Shown: positions 1-10,629 of the stretch, in pieces
How the letters are laid out: every line of letters begins with the position of its first letter
Numbering within the stretch: the stretch's first letter is position 1
Assembly: GCA_014526335.1 (NCBI GenBank)
Contig: JACTAT010000052.1
Location: 4,849,493-4,913,492, forward strand
Origin: Chrysaora quinquecirrha
Taxonomy: Eukaryota; Cnidaria; Scyphozoa; Semaeostomeae; Pelagiidae
Reading direction: 5' to 3'
DNA length: 64,000 bases
Notes under the pieces: generated by a model
What the model saw: the letters and a program-made list of their open reading frames with translations, nothing else
Database searches by the model: none
What the model was told of the DNA's origin: nothing
Program-made: the position numbers and the translations under genes

Positions 1-1930
1 ATAATCTCTCATGACACATTTGAAATTAAGAAGGAAAAAATAATAAGTATGTATTTATACTCTAGGATTATTAAAAAAACTAACAACGCAAACCATTTTA
101 TTTCACTTAAACTTCTTTATGAAGGGCCACCCTTCAACAAAAGCTGAAATTCAAGGGTTCCTCCGTTGAAAACTAAGAAAAGACGGTTATAATTATAAAA
201 AAAGAACCTGATAAAATAGTAAGAAAAATTACTAACAACGTTACAAGGACAAAAAGCTAATCCGAGTCATCGCGAGGAATTATTCCGCCGTTTCTGATTG
301 GTATGAATATTTCACTCGAAGTTCTATGTTTGCTCCGTTAGCTCAAAGCAAGTCAAAATCATTTTTTTTCCACGCGGATTTTTTCCGTTGCAACGTCAAA
401 GTGGAAATTGCGCGTCACTTTTACTTCTGATCAAGCGGAGTGTCTTTTGTTTCAAATGCAAAAAGGAATACAGTAACCAAACCAATCACAGTGAATCCTT
501 GATAAAGCCCAAACGAGAGAGGCCTGCTCACGTGATATAAATAATCGACGATCACGCTGCTGATCAGAAACCCAATGTTACCAACGGATTCCGCGATGCC
601 GAGTCCTAGAGCGCGGTGTGATGTCGGTAGTACTTCTACATTATATACATAACAAACAACGGTAAATACGGAGGTGAGGATCGTCAAAGTTACAAGGGAA
701 ATGATCAATGGCCATCCTGTTATCTGCCAGTAGAAAGGAATGATATTCAATATCATTAGGCCAAATAGAATTTTCAATGAAAGCACGCGTGTCAGTTTTC
801 CAATAAACAAATAGGCCACAGGCCAGGAAAATGCGACACCGATTTGCAAGTATCCCACGTACTGATACTTAAGATTGTTTGTGCATTTTGTACTGCTTTT
901 AGATTTTGCTGCCGCTGCCAGATCAGCATCGCTGAACTGCAATGATCCAAGAATTCCCAGAAATCCTAGAATCGTCACAACTCCTCGGAACACAGAAATC
1001 ATAAAGATTCTCTTGAAAAGCGTGCGCCTAACCCCAGTTTCATCAGATTTTTCAGATTCACAAGATTTCCCGCCTTTTCCAGTTGAGTTAATTCGGGTAT
1101 TTTCATCTATTATATCTGACGTCTTGATAACTTCTTTTGTATTCCTATTTCCATTCTCATTCAGATTACATTCTTCCACAAAATCCTCGAACAGACCATC
1201 TTTGTTATTCATTTTCGCCATTCTCTTCAACACAGACAATGTTTTCGTATGCTGTCCTGTTTTGAAGAGAAATCTTGGAGACTCTGGGATGAAAAACACA
1301 AGCACAGCGCATACGGCGAGAGGAAGACAGTTGAAATCGCAACAAACCATCGCCAATTTAAGTAGCGTAATGTTATCATAGCAGTTCCCATGCTAAACAA
1401 CGCACCAGTTATATGAAATACTTTCAACACAGTAAACATGTTTCGTCGATTAGCAGGCAAAACCTCCATGATATATGCAGCTGCGATGACTTCGCTGGGA
1501 GCAAATAAGCCAATAGCCGTACGTGTTGCTATAATCATTGTATAGCCATTCGAGAGGGCGTTTAGGGAGTAAGCAAGCGTTTCCAGCATGAATAAAAACA
1601 TTAGGACTCTTTTCCTGCCATATAAATCAGAGAGCCTTCCAATAATCATAGCTCCAAATATCTGACCAATTGCTTTTGCTGTTACTATCCAACTGGCATC
1701 AAATACAGAAAGATGCATTTCGCACAGCAAGAAAGGCTCGAGAACTGTATCCAGAACTCTAGCAGTTGCCCTCTGAAAATGCGCAAACCAAGTGATACAA
1801 TGACAAAAATTTGGAACTTTCCAAAGCCAATTTTTTCAATAGCTTGATGCACATAATCGCCATCTATATTCTCGTAAGGCATTCTGTCCTCCTACTGCAA
1901 CCAAAAGCTTGTTTCAAACGTCAAAAGAAA
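1..1930. repeat. Left arm of an inverted duplication (MFS gene pair)
   Basis: The reverse complement of this arm matches about 3,985-5,810 across coding sequence, 5' leader and 3' flank. Examples are the shared CTAACAACGCAAA block near 85 (its complement is near 5,720) and the CTTTTGGTTGCAG leader just upstream of both start codons. Divergence is moderate, so this is an old or diverging duplication rather than an assembly palindrome. The spacer (about 1,930-3,985) is not duplicated. Confidence 0.85.
421..1882 (-). pseudogene. MFS transporter, SLC22/sugar-porter-like, two frameshifts
   Basis: Major facilitator superfamily membrane carrier; the substrate cannot be told. The ATG at 1882 starts MPYENIDGDYVHQAIEK. 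The loop between helices 2 and 3 carries the MFS signature GRLSDLYGRKR, and PESPRFL follows helix 6 as in SLC22, SV2 and sugar porters. The second half has the conserved EVLPTSHRALGLGIAES segment. Intact length would be about 487 residues, normal for a 12-helix carrier. Compared with the right-hand copy, one base is missing near 1775-1780 (after GLRIF) and one near 1331-1337 (after WRWFVAIS), so three overlapping frames are needed to read it. This may be a true pseudogene or short-run sequencing errors. It diverges from its twin at 4033; the start codons lie about 2.15 kb apart. Confidence 0.8.
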
Positions 1931-3985
1931 CTATTATTGCTTCATCGAAAGGCAGACTGAATGAAATACTAATTACTAGGACACACCATGATTTGATGAA
2001 CACGTTCGCTTTTTGGAAGGCAAAAACAAAAGAGAACGTCAATCAACAGATACTTCTCTTTGTCTGAATATAAACGAGCTTTTGTTTTTGTAGTCGACAT
2101 GTCAATCACAATTTAAAGATAACTTCCCTGTTCTCTCCAGGGCCTATTTTAGCGTGGTTTTCCTCACACTTTGTGGTCTTGGAAATCTGAAAATGTGGGG
2201 TGTACTTTACTTTTAAAGCGAAGCAATATTTTCAGTTACCAATTATCCGTGTTCTTTTATAGTATTACAGTACGTACAAGTACAACCTACCTACCTTTAG
2301 CTATTTTTCAAGATTTTGGGGTATGATTTTGTTCCTCTGTGCAAAAATACCTAGTTTTCCTTGTTCATCCTGTAAGTGTTAACTGTCTTTCTTTCTCGTA
2401 AAACATAAAAACTCTTTGAATAGCGAAACATAGATTTTTCGTACATGTCTTATTTTCCGTACTACATAACTGCTTACACATTGTGTTAAGGTTCAAGTTA
2501 TTTCTGATAACATCGTTTCCGAAAACAAATGTGCAAAACAGCCAGTCTATGGCAATCTGGAGATGGTATTTTGAAAAATTTTCTAGGTGAGCACCCCCCT
2601 TGATAAACACAGGTTCAGGTTCAGGTGATAAACACACCTCCGGTGTGCTATGGGTCTTCAGCACAAACCCCCGTATTCCGTGTTTTGAAGATTTAACATG
2701 TGAAGAATGTGGGAATAGTGAAGAGAGGACTGAACATTTGATGGAATGCTCTGAATATAGAAAAAAAATTTTGGTTCACCGGAAAAGTTTCTGATGTGCG
2801 TAGTGTTAAAAACAAGAATGCTTTGCTTGAAGCAGCAAGATACACAAGAGAAATAGAGGAATATAAACATAAAACAGAAAAATGGATATAAAAAGAAGAA
2901 ATAAGTTCATATAAAAAAACGTTTTATTTGAGCTTTGAACAGAGCTACGCATGCTCTTGTTCTTGGAGTACTGATCTAAAGAGAGCTCTGTGTTAAATCA
3001 CTAAAATCACTTAATATTTGAAGTTCTGGCGACAACGTCATCTTGGCTGTTTTCGCATTCTCATGAAGACGCAAAAGATTTTCATCATTATGGAGGCTGC
3101 AACAGCAAATTTCGCTGCCAAACCAGCTAAAATTGCGATTAATGTTGTACTTCGCCATTGTATTGACGACCTGTTGTAAAAACTGCGAAAAATCCTGAGA
3201 TAGTATGATAAAGGACAAATTTCGGCAAATTCAAGGCAATTCGTATATTTAGGCTCTATTCTATGCGCCGGTATGCAGGCATCGTCGTCCTTCAATGCTA
3301 AATTACGAATTCAAACCAAGAAGGTACCTTGTTGGCGGTCGCATGCTATTGCTAAACAGAATGAATTCCCCGAGGAGAGCTAGTCATTAATCGACCACGG
3401 AAGGATGCACAGCTGAGTTGACTGTATGCTTGTGGAAAGGCTGGAGCGTAGTACCGACCGTAGATTCCTAGAGAAAGGCTTGTCTAGTTTCTAATAAGAG
3501 GTATTTTTTAACAAAATGAATGTATTGATTGTAGAAACATTGTCTGATGATTACCCAGGCACAAAACCGCCGTTTAACGTTTTCTTTTGCAATTCAAAGA
3601 CATGAACGCGCTGGTTGGTTGTGGTAGAGGCATCTTTGTCGTTTCTCTGTATATTTCGGATTTGTAACAAAAAAGCAAATTACATTGCATGGAATTACAA
3701 AGCGACTTACAATCTCTGATGCGAATTACAATACGGTGGTGGAAAATTCACCGTTGAGGGAGTTGAGGGAAAGGGGAATGTTATCTTGAAATCGTGATTG
3801 ACATGTAGTGTGCAAAAACAAAAGGCTTCTTATTTTCACACAATGAGACGTATCTGTTGATTGACTTTCACTTTTGTTTTTGTTTATTTTATTGACGTCA
3901 AAATGACCGCGTGCCAAGTATCTCATTCAGAGAAATAGACTTTCTTTTGATGAAGCACTTGTTTGAAAAACATTATATGTTTTTG
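1930..3985. other. Spacer between the duplicated arms; possible shared promoter region
   Basis: No convincing gene. As the gap between two divergent transporter genes it must hold their promoters, but I recognise no core promoter motif. Near 2,693-2,770 a plus-strand reading gives CEECGNSEERTEHLMECSEY, whose C-x2-C...H-x4-C spacing resembles the zinc-binding tail of LINE reverse transcriptases. It is short and isolated and can only be called a possible relic. Confidence 0.4.
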
Positions 3986-5810
3986 ACGTCTGAAAATAGC
4001 CTTTGGTTGCAGCATTGCAGTTATAGAGCAAGATGCCTTACGAGAATATAGATGGCGATTTCGTGCATCAAGCTATTGAAAAATTGGCTTTGGAAAGTTC
4101 CAAATTTTTGTCATTGCATCGCTTGGTTTACGCATATTTCAGCGAGCAACTGCAAGATTTCTAGATTCAATTCTCGAGCCTTTTTTGCTGTGTGAGATGC
4201 ATCTTTCTGTATTTGATGCCAGTTGGATAGTAACAGCAAAAGCAATTGGTCAGATATTCGGAGCTATGATTATTGGAAGGCTTTCTGATTTATATGGCAG
4301 GAAAAGAGTCCTAATGTTTTTATTCATGCTGGAAACACTTGCTTACTCCCTAAACGCCCTCTCGAATGGCTATACAATGATTATAGCAACACGTACGGCT
4401 ATTGGCTTATTTGCTCCCAGCGAAGTCATTGCAATTTCATATATCATGGAGGTCTTGCCTGCCAATCGACGAAACATGTTTACTGTGTTGAAAGTATTTC
4501 ATATCGTTGGTGCGTTGTTTAGCATGGGAACTGCTATGATAACTTTACGCTACTTAAATTGGCGATGGTTTGTTGCGATTTCTAACTGTCTTCCTCTCGC
4601 CGTATGCGCTGTGCTTGTGTTTTTCATCCCAGAGTCTCCAAGGTTTCTCTATAAAACAGGACAGCACACGAAAACATTGTCTGTGTTGAAGAGAATGGCG
4701 AAAATGAATAACAAAGATGGTCTGTTCGAGGATTTTGTGGAAGAATGTAATTTGAAGGGGAATGGAAGGAATATAAAAGAAGATATCAAGACCTCAGAGA
4801 TAGTAGATGAAAATACCCGACTTAACTCAACTGGAAAAGGCGGGAAATCTTGTAAATCTGAAAAATCTGACGAAACTGGGGTTTCCAGGCGCACGCTTTT
4901 CAAGAGAATTTTTATGATTTCTGTGTTCCGTGGAGTGGTAACAGTTCTGGCTTTTTTGGTAATTCTCGGATCGCTGCAGTTCAGCAGTGCCGATCTTGCA
5001 GTGGCAGCAAAATCCAAAAACAGTACGAAATGTGCAACAAATCTCAAATATCAAAACGTGGGCTACTTGCAAATCGGTGTTGCCTTGTCTTGGCCTGTAT
5101 CGTACTTGCTAATTGGAAAGTTATCTCGCCTGCTTTCATTGAAAATCATATTTTGCCTAATGATATTGAACATTGTTCCTTTCTACTGGCAGATAACGGG
5201 ATGGTTATTGATCATTTCCCTCATCGTTTTAAGGATCCTCTCCGCGGTATTTGTCGCTCTCTTGTATGTATATGATGTAGAAGTCCTACCGACATCACAC
5301 CGCGCTCTAGGACTCGGCATCGCGGAATCCGTCGGTAACATTGGGTTTCTGATCAGCAGCGTGTTCGTCGATTATTTATATCACGTGAGCAGGCCTCTCT
5401 CGTTTGGGCTTTATCAAGGATTCACTGTGATTGGTCTCATTACTGTATTCCTTTTTGCATTTGAAACAAAAGACATTCCGCTTGATCACAGGTAAAGTGA
5501 CGCGCGGTTTCCACTTTGACGTTTCAACGGGAAAATGATTCTGACTGACTTTCTATCTTTTTTCGAACGGAGCAAACAGTAAAATTTCAAATGGAACGTT
5601 TTAACCAATCAGGAAACGGCGGAATAATTCCACACGAATATTAAATAGTTTTTTGTAGTTTTTCGTTTTATTTCATAAACTGTACTTTTTTCTATCTCTT
5701 GCCCCATCTTTTGTTAGTTTGCGTTGTTAGTTTTTTTAATAGCCCCAGAGTAAATATATAAACTCTCTACATGTTTAACTTTATTTCAATATGTCATTAG
5801 AGATTCTCCT
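3985..5810. repeat. Right arm of the inverted duplication
   Basis: This is the inverted counterpart of 1-1930, including the 3' flank to about 5,810. The coding parts differ by scattered substitutions and a few small indels, which allows each copy to be used to judge frameshifts in the other. Confidence 0.85.
4033..5495 (+). CDS. MFS transporter, SLC22/sugar-porter-like (one frameshift near the start)
   Basis: Twin of the minus-strand copy and the better preserved of the two. From about 4,185 to 5,495 the frame is open for 436 residues, with GRLSDLYGRKR, PESPRFL, a charged, Lys/Ser-rich loop between helices 6 and 7 that probably lies in the cytoplasm, and EVLPTSHRALGLGIAES. The ATG at 4033 matches the twin's start, but the run at 4078-4083 has one A fewer than in the twin, which throws the first 17 codons out of frame. 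Restoring the twin's run gives a normal 487-residue, 12-helix carrier. Either the first A-run is a sequence error or translation starts at an internal Met (4185), which would remove helix 1. The protein should sit in a membrane and move a small organic solute; I cannot name it. Confidence 0.8.
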
Positions 5811-6457
5811 TGTATCCCTATAGCAATTCAACACTGTGATAAATTGAAATTACATTGAATTTTTTTTTAATACTTCATTTATTCAATTCTTCATTGTTAG
5901 ACAGGGAGTTTTTGGCAACATTCTAGCAAACTGGGTGACCGGAATTTTTAAAGTAATTTTGGACTCTTTGGTGGTGGGTGGTCATTTTAAGACTTGGGAA
6001 CATTCTGGCAAATCAAGGATTGTAACGTCATCAAAACCTGAATCAACAACGAAAAACCGAATTCGCCCCAAAAAAGCAAGAAAATTTTTGTTGCTTCGAT
6101 AAGCAATAAAAGCGAATTGCCACGAAAGCAATTCGCTTGATTCGGTCAGGAAAAGCGAATTATCTTCGCAACTGCAACTTATTTAGGATAGCTGCATACA
6201 TTAATTAAAAGCTAAAGCTAATTTACGTCAACTATTTAAAAACTATTGATACTAAAGTGCTAGAATACCCTTGGCCCTGAAACGCATTTTAAACATTTTC
6301 TCGAGAAGGCGAGGAGGGTGACGAGGGGTGAGTGACGAGTTAGTGAAAAATCGCTGTAAAAATAAAAAACAAGCAGGCTGAAATCGAAGCCAAGTGTTCT
6401 TAAAAAAAACGTGTATCATCCTAATTGTAACTTTTCAAACATATTCTCTTTATTTAG
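5811..6457. other. Non-coding stretch upstream of the BBS4 exons
   Basis: AT-rich sequence with no ORF or exon I can support. GCGAATT-type words recur around 6,060-6,170. If the BBS4 exons belong to a full gene, this is intron. Confidence 0.5.
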
Positions 6458-8786
6458 TTGCCCTTACATACTTGGATGACACAGAAAATTCGAAACAAGC
6501 TTATGAACAAGCCATCACTCTTGATATGTGAGTAAAATTTAAAAATTCGTGGACATCGAGTCACTGAACTGTATCGGAAATGGCCTTCAGTTTGTCAAAA
6601 AGTAGGAAGATCCCGCATGATAACGTGGGTCAATTAGGGGTTACATGTTCCACTGTTCACTTGAAAAAATCCCCTTGTTCTCTGGAGTTGCTTTTCAGAT
6701 TGATAGTCAACCAGATTGAAAGGGATATTTGCTTGTCAAACAAATGTTTGATCGTTTGGCCACGTTGCAAAACATTACTTGTGGAACATATTATTCTTTG
6801 ACAAGCAGTAAATGTTTTGATGCTTTTCAAAAACATTGCTAAGAATCAATCCTGCTTGTCAAGTCAGGTTTTGTGGTGTGGCCAAATGGTAAAACATTGT
6901 TGTTAAAACATTTGAGATTTGGTTGCAAATATAATGTTTGATCGTTTGGCCACGTCGCAAAACTTTGCTTGTCGAACATATTTTTCCTTTGACAAGCAGT
7001 AAATGTTTTGATGCTTTTCAAAAACATTGCTAAGGATCATTCCTGCTTGTCAAGTCAGGTTTTGTGGTGTGGCCAAATGGTAAATCATTGTTGTTAAAAC
7101 ATTTGAGATTTGGTTGAAAATCCAATGTTTGATCGTTTGGCCACGTTGCAAAACTTTGCTTGTCGAATATTTTTTTCTCTGTGACTAGCAGTAAATGTTT
7201 TGATGCTTTTCAAAAACATTGCTAAGCATCATTCCTGCTTGTCAAGTCAGGTTTTGCGGTGTGGCCAAACAGTTAAACATTGTTGTTAAAACATTTGAGA
7301 TTTGGTTACAAAACCAATGTTTGATCTTTTGGTCACTTCGCAAGACTTTGCTGGTCGAACATTTTTTTTCTTTGACAAGCAGTAAATGTTTTGATGCTTT
7401 TCAAAAACATTGCTAAGGATCATTCCTGCTTGTCAAGTCAGGTTTTGCGGTGTGGCCAAACGGTTAAACATTGTTGTTAAAACATTTGAGATTCGGTTGA
7501 AAATCCAATGTTTGATCGTTTGGCCACGTCGCAAATCTTTGCTTGTCAAACATATTTTTTTCCTTTGACAAGCAGTAAATGTTTTGACGCTTTTCAAAAA
7601 CATTGCCAAGCATCATTCCTGCTTGTCAAGTAAGGTTTTGTGGTGTGGCCAAACGGTTAAACATTGTTGTTAAAACATTTGAGATTTGGTTGCAAATCCA
7701 ATGTTTCATTTATTGGCCACGTTGCAAAACATTACTTGTGGAACATATTATTCTTTGTGACAAACAGTAAATGTTTTGAAGCTTTTCAAAAACATTACCG
7801 AGTAATTTTTTGTGACGTAAAATGTTCCTTGTCAAACAATTTTGCTCTGTGGCATAGCATTAAATGCTTTTCATAAACAATACCTAGTAATGTTTTGTGG
7901 CATGGCAAAGCGGTCAAACATTACTTGTAAACAAAATCTCAAATGTTTGAGAAACAATGTTTGATCATTTAACCAGGGCCTAAGTCTTGTGTTTTTCTTG
8001 TAGTAATGACCCGGTGATTCATTTGAATTATGCTGTCATGTTGAACAACTGTGGAGAGAGAAGACCAGCCGCAAAACATTTCTCAATATTCAAGAAGAAA
8101 CTCGAAGTTATGAAAAATTCTAATCAAGCAGTCATAGACCAACAAGTGAGTTTTGTTTTTGCATATATACGGTTTTTCAGGAGACTTAGCTCAAATCTAG
8201 TTCTGAAAGTTTCTTAATTGTCCACCCTATTTTAGTACTGACAGTTTCTTAAAGTATTTTTTCAATTATTTTTCATTTTACAAAATATCAAATTTTACCA
8301 TATTCAAGTTTATCATATATAGACAAGAAAAAGAGTAAAGGATAGAGTCATAATGTCCGAAAATATGTAGGAAATGGATTGTTTCATCATTATTCTCCAG
8401 TTAGAAACAGAATTCGTATATCACAAGTTTCTTAATCATTTTGACGTAGTTCTATAAATTTCTTAAATTGGGGTCTCTTGATCGTCCCCGTCGCTCTCTT
8501 GATCGTTCCCATCGCTCTCTTGATCGTTCCCGTCGCTCTCTTGATCGTCCCCGTCGCTTTCTATAATATGGAGACATGGTATAAATGTTTGAAATTGAAA
8601 CCGAACGACACGATCGCCTTAGGCGGAATTCATACTCATATGCAGATCGAAAGGCCGCTGTCATAATATGGACTTTTGTTTCAGATTTACGAAGTCGCTT
8701 CGAAGCTCGAACCAATCCTCCAAGTTGGCAGCACATATTCCAAATCTGAACATTCTGAGAAGAAAAAGAAACTGCTAACAACTTAA
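6458..8786 (+). CDS. BBS4: BBS4, last three exons (C-terminal TPR and tail)
   Basis: Exons 6458-6527, 8004-8145 and 8685-8786 have good acceptors and donors (TTTAG/GTGAGT, TTGTAG/GTGAGT, TTTCAG/stop TAA) and join in phase. They read ALTYLDDTENSKQAYEQAI then LDINDPVIHLNYAVMLNN and end in a Lys-rich tail after EPILQVGS. This aligns without gaps in the core to the C-terminal part of vertebrate BBS4 (ALTNLEDTENA..., NPLVNLNYAVLLYN..., ALQVG...). BBS4 is a tetratricopeptide subunit of the BBSome, the coat that moves membrane proteins through cilia. The tail after the last TPR is much shorter than in vertebrates. No upstream BBS4 exon is visible between the MFS gene and 6458. Either a long intron contains the MFS pair, or this is a detached 3' fragment. 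Confidence 0.85.
6690..7982. repeat. MITE family 1 expanded as a ~190-bp tandem array in a BBS4 intron
   Basis: Units repeat the block 'CATTCCTGCTTGTCAAGTCA' at about 6,850, 7,035, 7,226, 7,422 and 7,612, a spacing near 190 bp. The right end (AATGTTTGATCATTTAACC then AGGGCCTAAG) is a terminal repeat of the dispersed family also seen at 8,888, 34,799, 36,833, 41,816, 53,190 and 58,052. Family termini read GGCCAAACGATCAAACATTG and its complement. Confidence 0.8.
8478..8562. repeat. 21-bp minisatellite
   Basis: Four copies of a 21-bp unit of type CTCTTGATCGTCCCCGTCG lie in the last BBS4 intron, 122 bp before the final exon. Confidence 0.85.
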
Positions 8787-8887
8787 GTGCTGACTCTAGT
8801 GAAGATTTAGTATAATTAGAACACAGTTATGTAAGAAAATTAACAGAGATTTTAATTTAATGAAATTTATACCCAGGTCATGCGAAT

Positions 8888-9150
8888 AAACATTTTTGGT
8901 CAAACATTTGAATTTTACTTGGCAAAATCAAAATGTTTAATCATTGCAAAATGTTTGAGTATTTCTATAGGTTGCGAAACATAGCTCGTCAATATTTCTT
9001 GTTCTGACGGACAGGAATTTTATTGATTTTTTCAAAAACATTACTTAGCAAATTGTGAATATGAGGCATTGTTTTGCGATGTTGCCAAACGGCCTAACAT
9101 TGTTTTGAAAGCCAATCTCAAACATTTGACCAACAATGTTTTATCCTTTT
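8888..9150. mobile_element. MITE family 1, single copy
   Basis: Starts with TTTGGTCAAACATTTGAATTT and ends with CCAACAATGTTTTATCCTTTT, the inverted termini of the family. Length is about 260 bp and there is no coding capacity. It lies about 100 bp after the BBS4 stop and may contribute 3' UTR or polyadenylation sequence (AATAAA at 8,885). Confidence 0.65.
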
Positions 9151-9229
9151 GCGAAGGCAAGCCCGGAAAGGTGACTAATCCTATATTCGCACCCCGGGAG
9201 CAATATGTTTATGTTAGGTACTGAGTAGG

Positions 9230-9412
9230 TGCCGCCCGAAAGGGTGAAGGTGCTATGGCGTCGTGGTGTCATCCAGCTGACTAGTGGAGTCAGGAGCTCA
9301 GTGTAGTTGGGGTTAGAACCCAGCCACGGTAGCGTCACATCCAGGGTCGAGGTCTCGATTAGTTAACCTACTACTAAGATCTTAGCGACTGGCGCTAAAA
9401 CACCATTTTTCT
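9230..9412 (+). mobile_element. tRNA-derived SINE (family S1)
   Basis: The head reads TGCTATGGCGTCGTGGTGTC, a pol III box A-like element. GGGGTTAGAACCCAG about 45 bp later is a weak box B. The body is GTCTCGATTAGTTAACCTAC and the tail GGCGCTAAAACACCATTT. The same body recurs at 31,660-31,832 (minus), 36,718-36,826 (plus, 5'-truncated) and 43,990-44,145 (minus), so it is a dispersed family. Confidence 0.75.
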
Positions 9413-10620
9413 GGCTGCCTTCGGTGTTTTTCTGTGGACTTAGCAGCAAAACGTTTCCTGTACCAAAAAAAACACAATTGCCAAGAAGGGTAGGCTTATC
9501 AGAGCAAACTCGAACTAAACCATTCATTTTAAAGCAAGAACGAAATTCCTTGGGATGTCTGCGAAATCATCCTGCTTCGGAGGGTTTTCGAGGGCTACCA
9601 AACCTGCCATTTTCAGAAGACGGTACCAAAAACGTTTCGTGACACACGTGATATTACCCCCCGAAAAGTCACTGAATGTACCCCAATGATCAAGAGCTGT
9701 CTAACCTGTAATTTCTGATACGAATTGACGCAAAACACTAATTGCAGACAGAAAATGGTCTCATTATCAGATTCAACCCCTTGTTTTGTTCAACAAATGA
9801 CACGACCCCATGGTAAGAAAGAGCGTAAAAACTGCTAAGGAAAGGCAAAGGTTAAAGACAAAGGTTAGGCCATTTGCCAGATTGTTGGGCGAAATTCCCT
9901 GTTTAAGAAGGCATACCGGAATTTGATGACCCAGGACCCATATGGAGGACCTAGGACCAGGACCAGGACCCAGGTCCAGGTCCCAGGACTAGGACCAATA
10001 AGAAGGACCCAGGACCCAGGACCAGGACCCATAAGGAGGACCAAGGACCAGAACCCAGGACCAGGAATCACTATTTTTCGATATGCAATATTTAACAAAT
10101 TCGACTTTACGTTTGCCAGAAAATTTGTTTACAGTCGTGTATTGCTTTTTTTGGGAATATTGGGTTAAGAAATGGGTATGCTTTCAAACTCGGGATGCGT
10201 CTCATAAAAAACCTGGCATGCTTGCAACAAGTGCATCTCCTTACCAGATTCACTTAGTAGATTTGCCGAAACACAAAATTTAGTCTATTCTATTGTAAAT
10301 AGTTAGAAATTTAGTGGCACTTCTTAGTTCTCGTATCTTACGACTTTTATTAGCTTTAGCTTCTTTAACCTTTCCTTGTCAAGAAAATATAAATAAATTA
10401 ATAAAATTGAGAATAAAATTTAGATCAATCGATATGTAAGATCTTTATTGTAAAAATTTGTTTTGAACAGAATATGACAATCGCATTTTTTCATTTTTCT
10501 CTAGTACCCTTTTGGCGTGAACTACTGTATGCGTTATTTTCGGGGTATAATTTTCAGCAACTTTTCAACAAAGTTGATCCGCTTCGAGATCCTATCTTCT
10601 TCATATTCATTGTCCAAGAA
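9413..10620. other. Unassigned stretch with a GGACCCA/GGACCAG microsatellite
   Basis: 9,933-10,066 is a degenerate GGACCCA/GGACCAG repeat (AGGACCAGGACCCAGG). The rest, including 10,080-10,620, is AT-rich and holds no exon I can support. Confidence 0.6.
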
Positions 10621-10629
10621 TTATTTACC

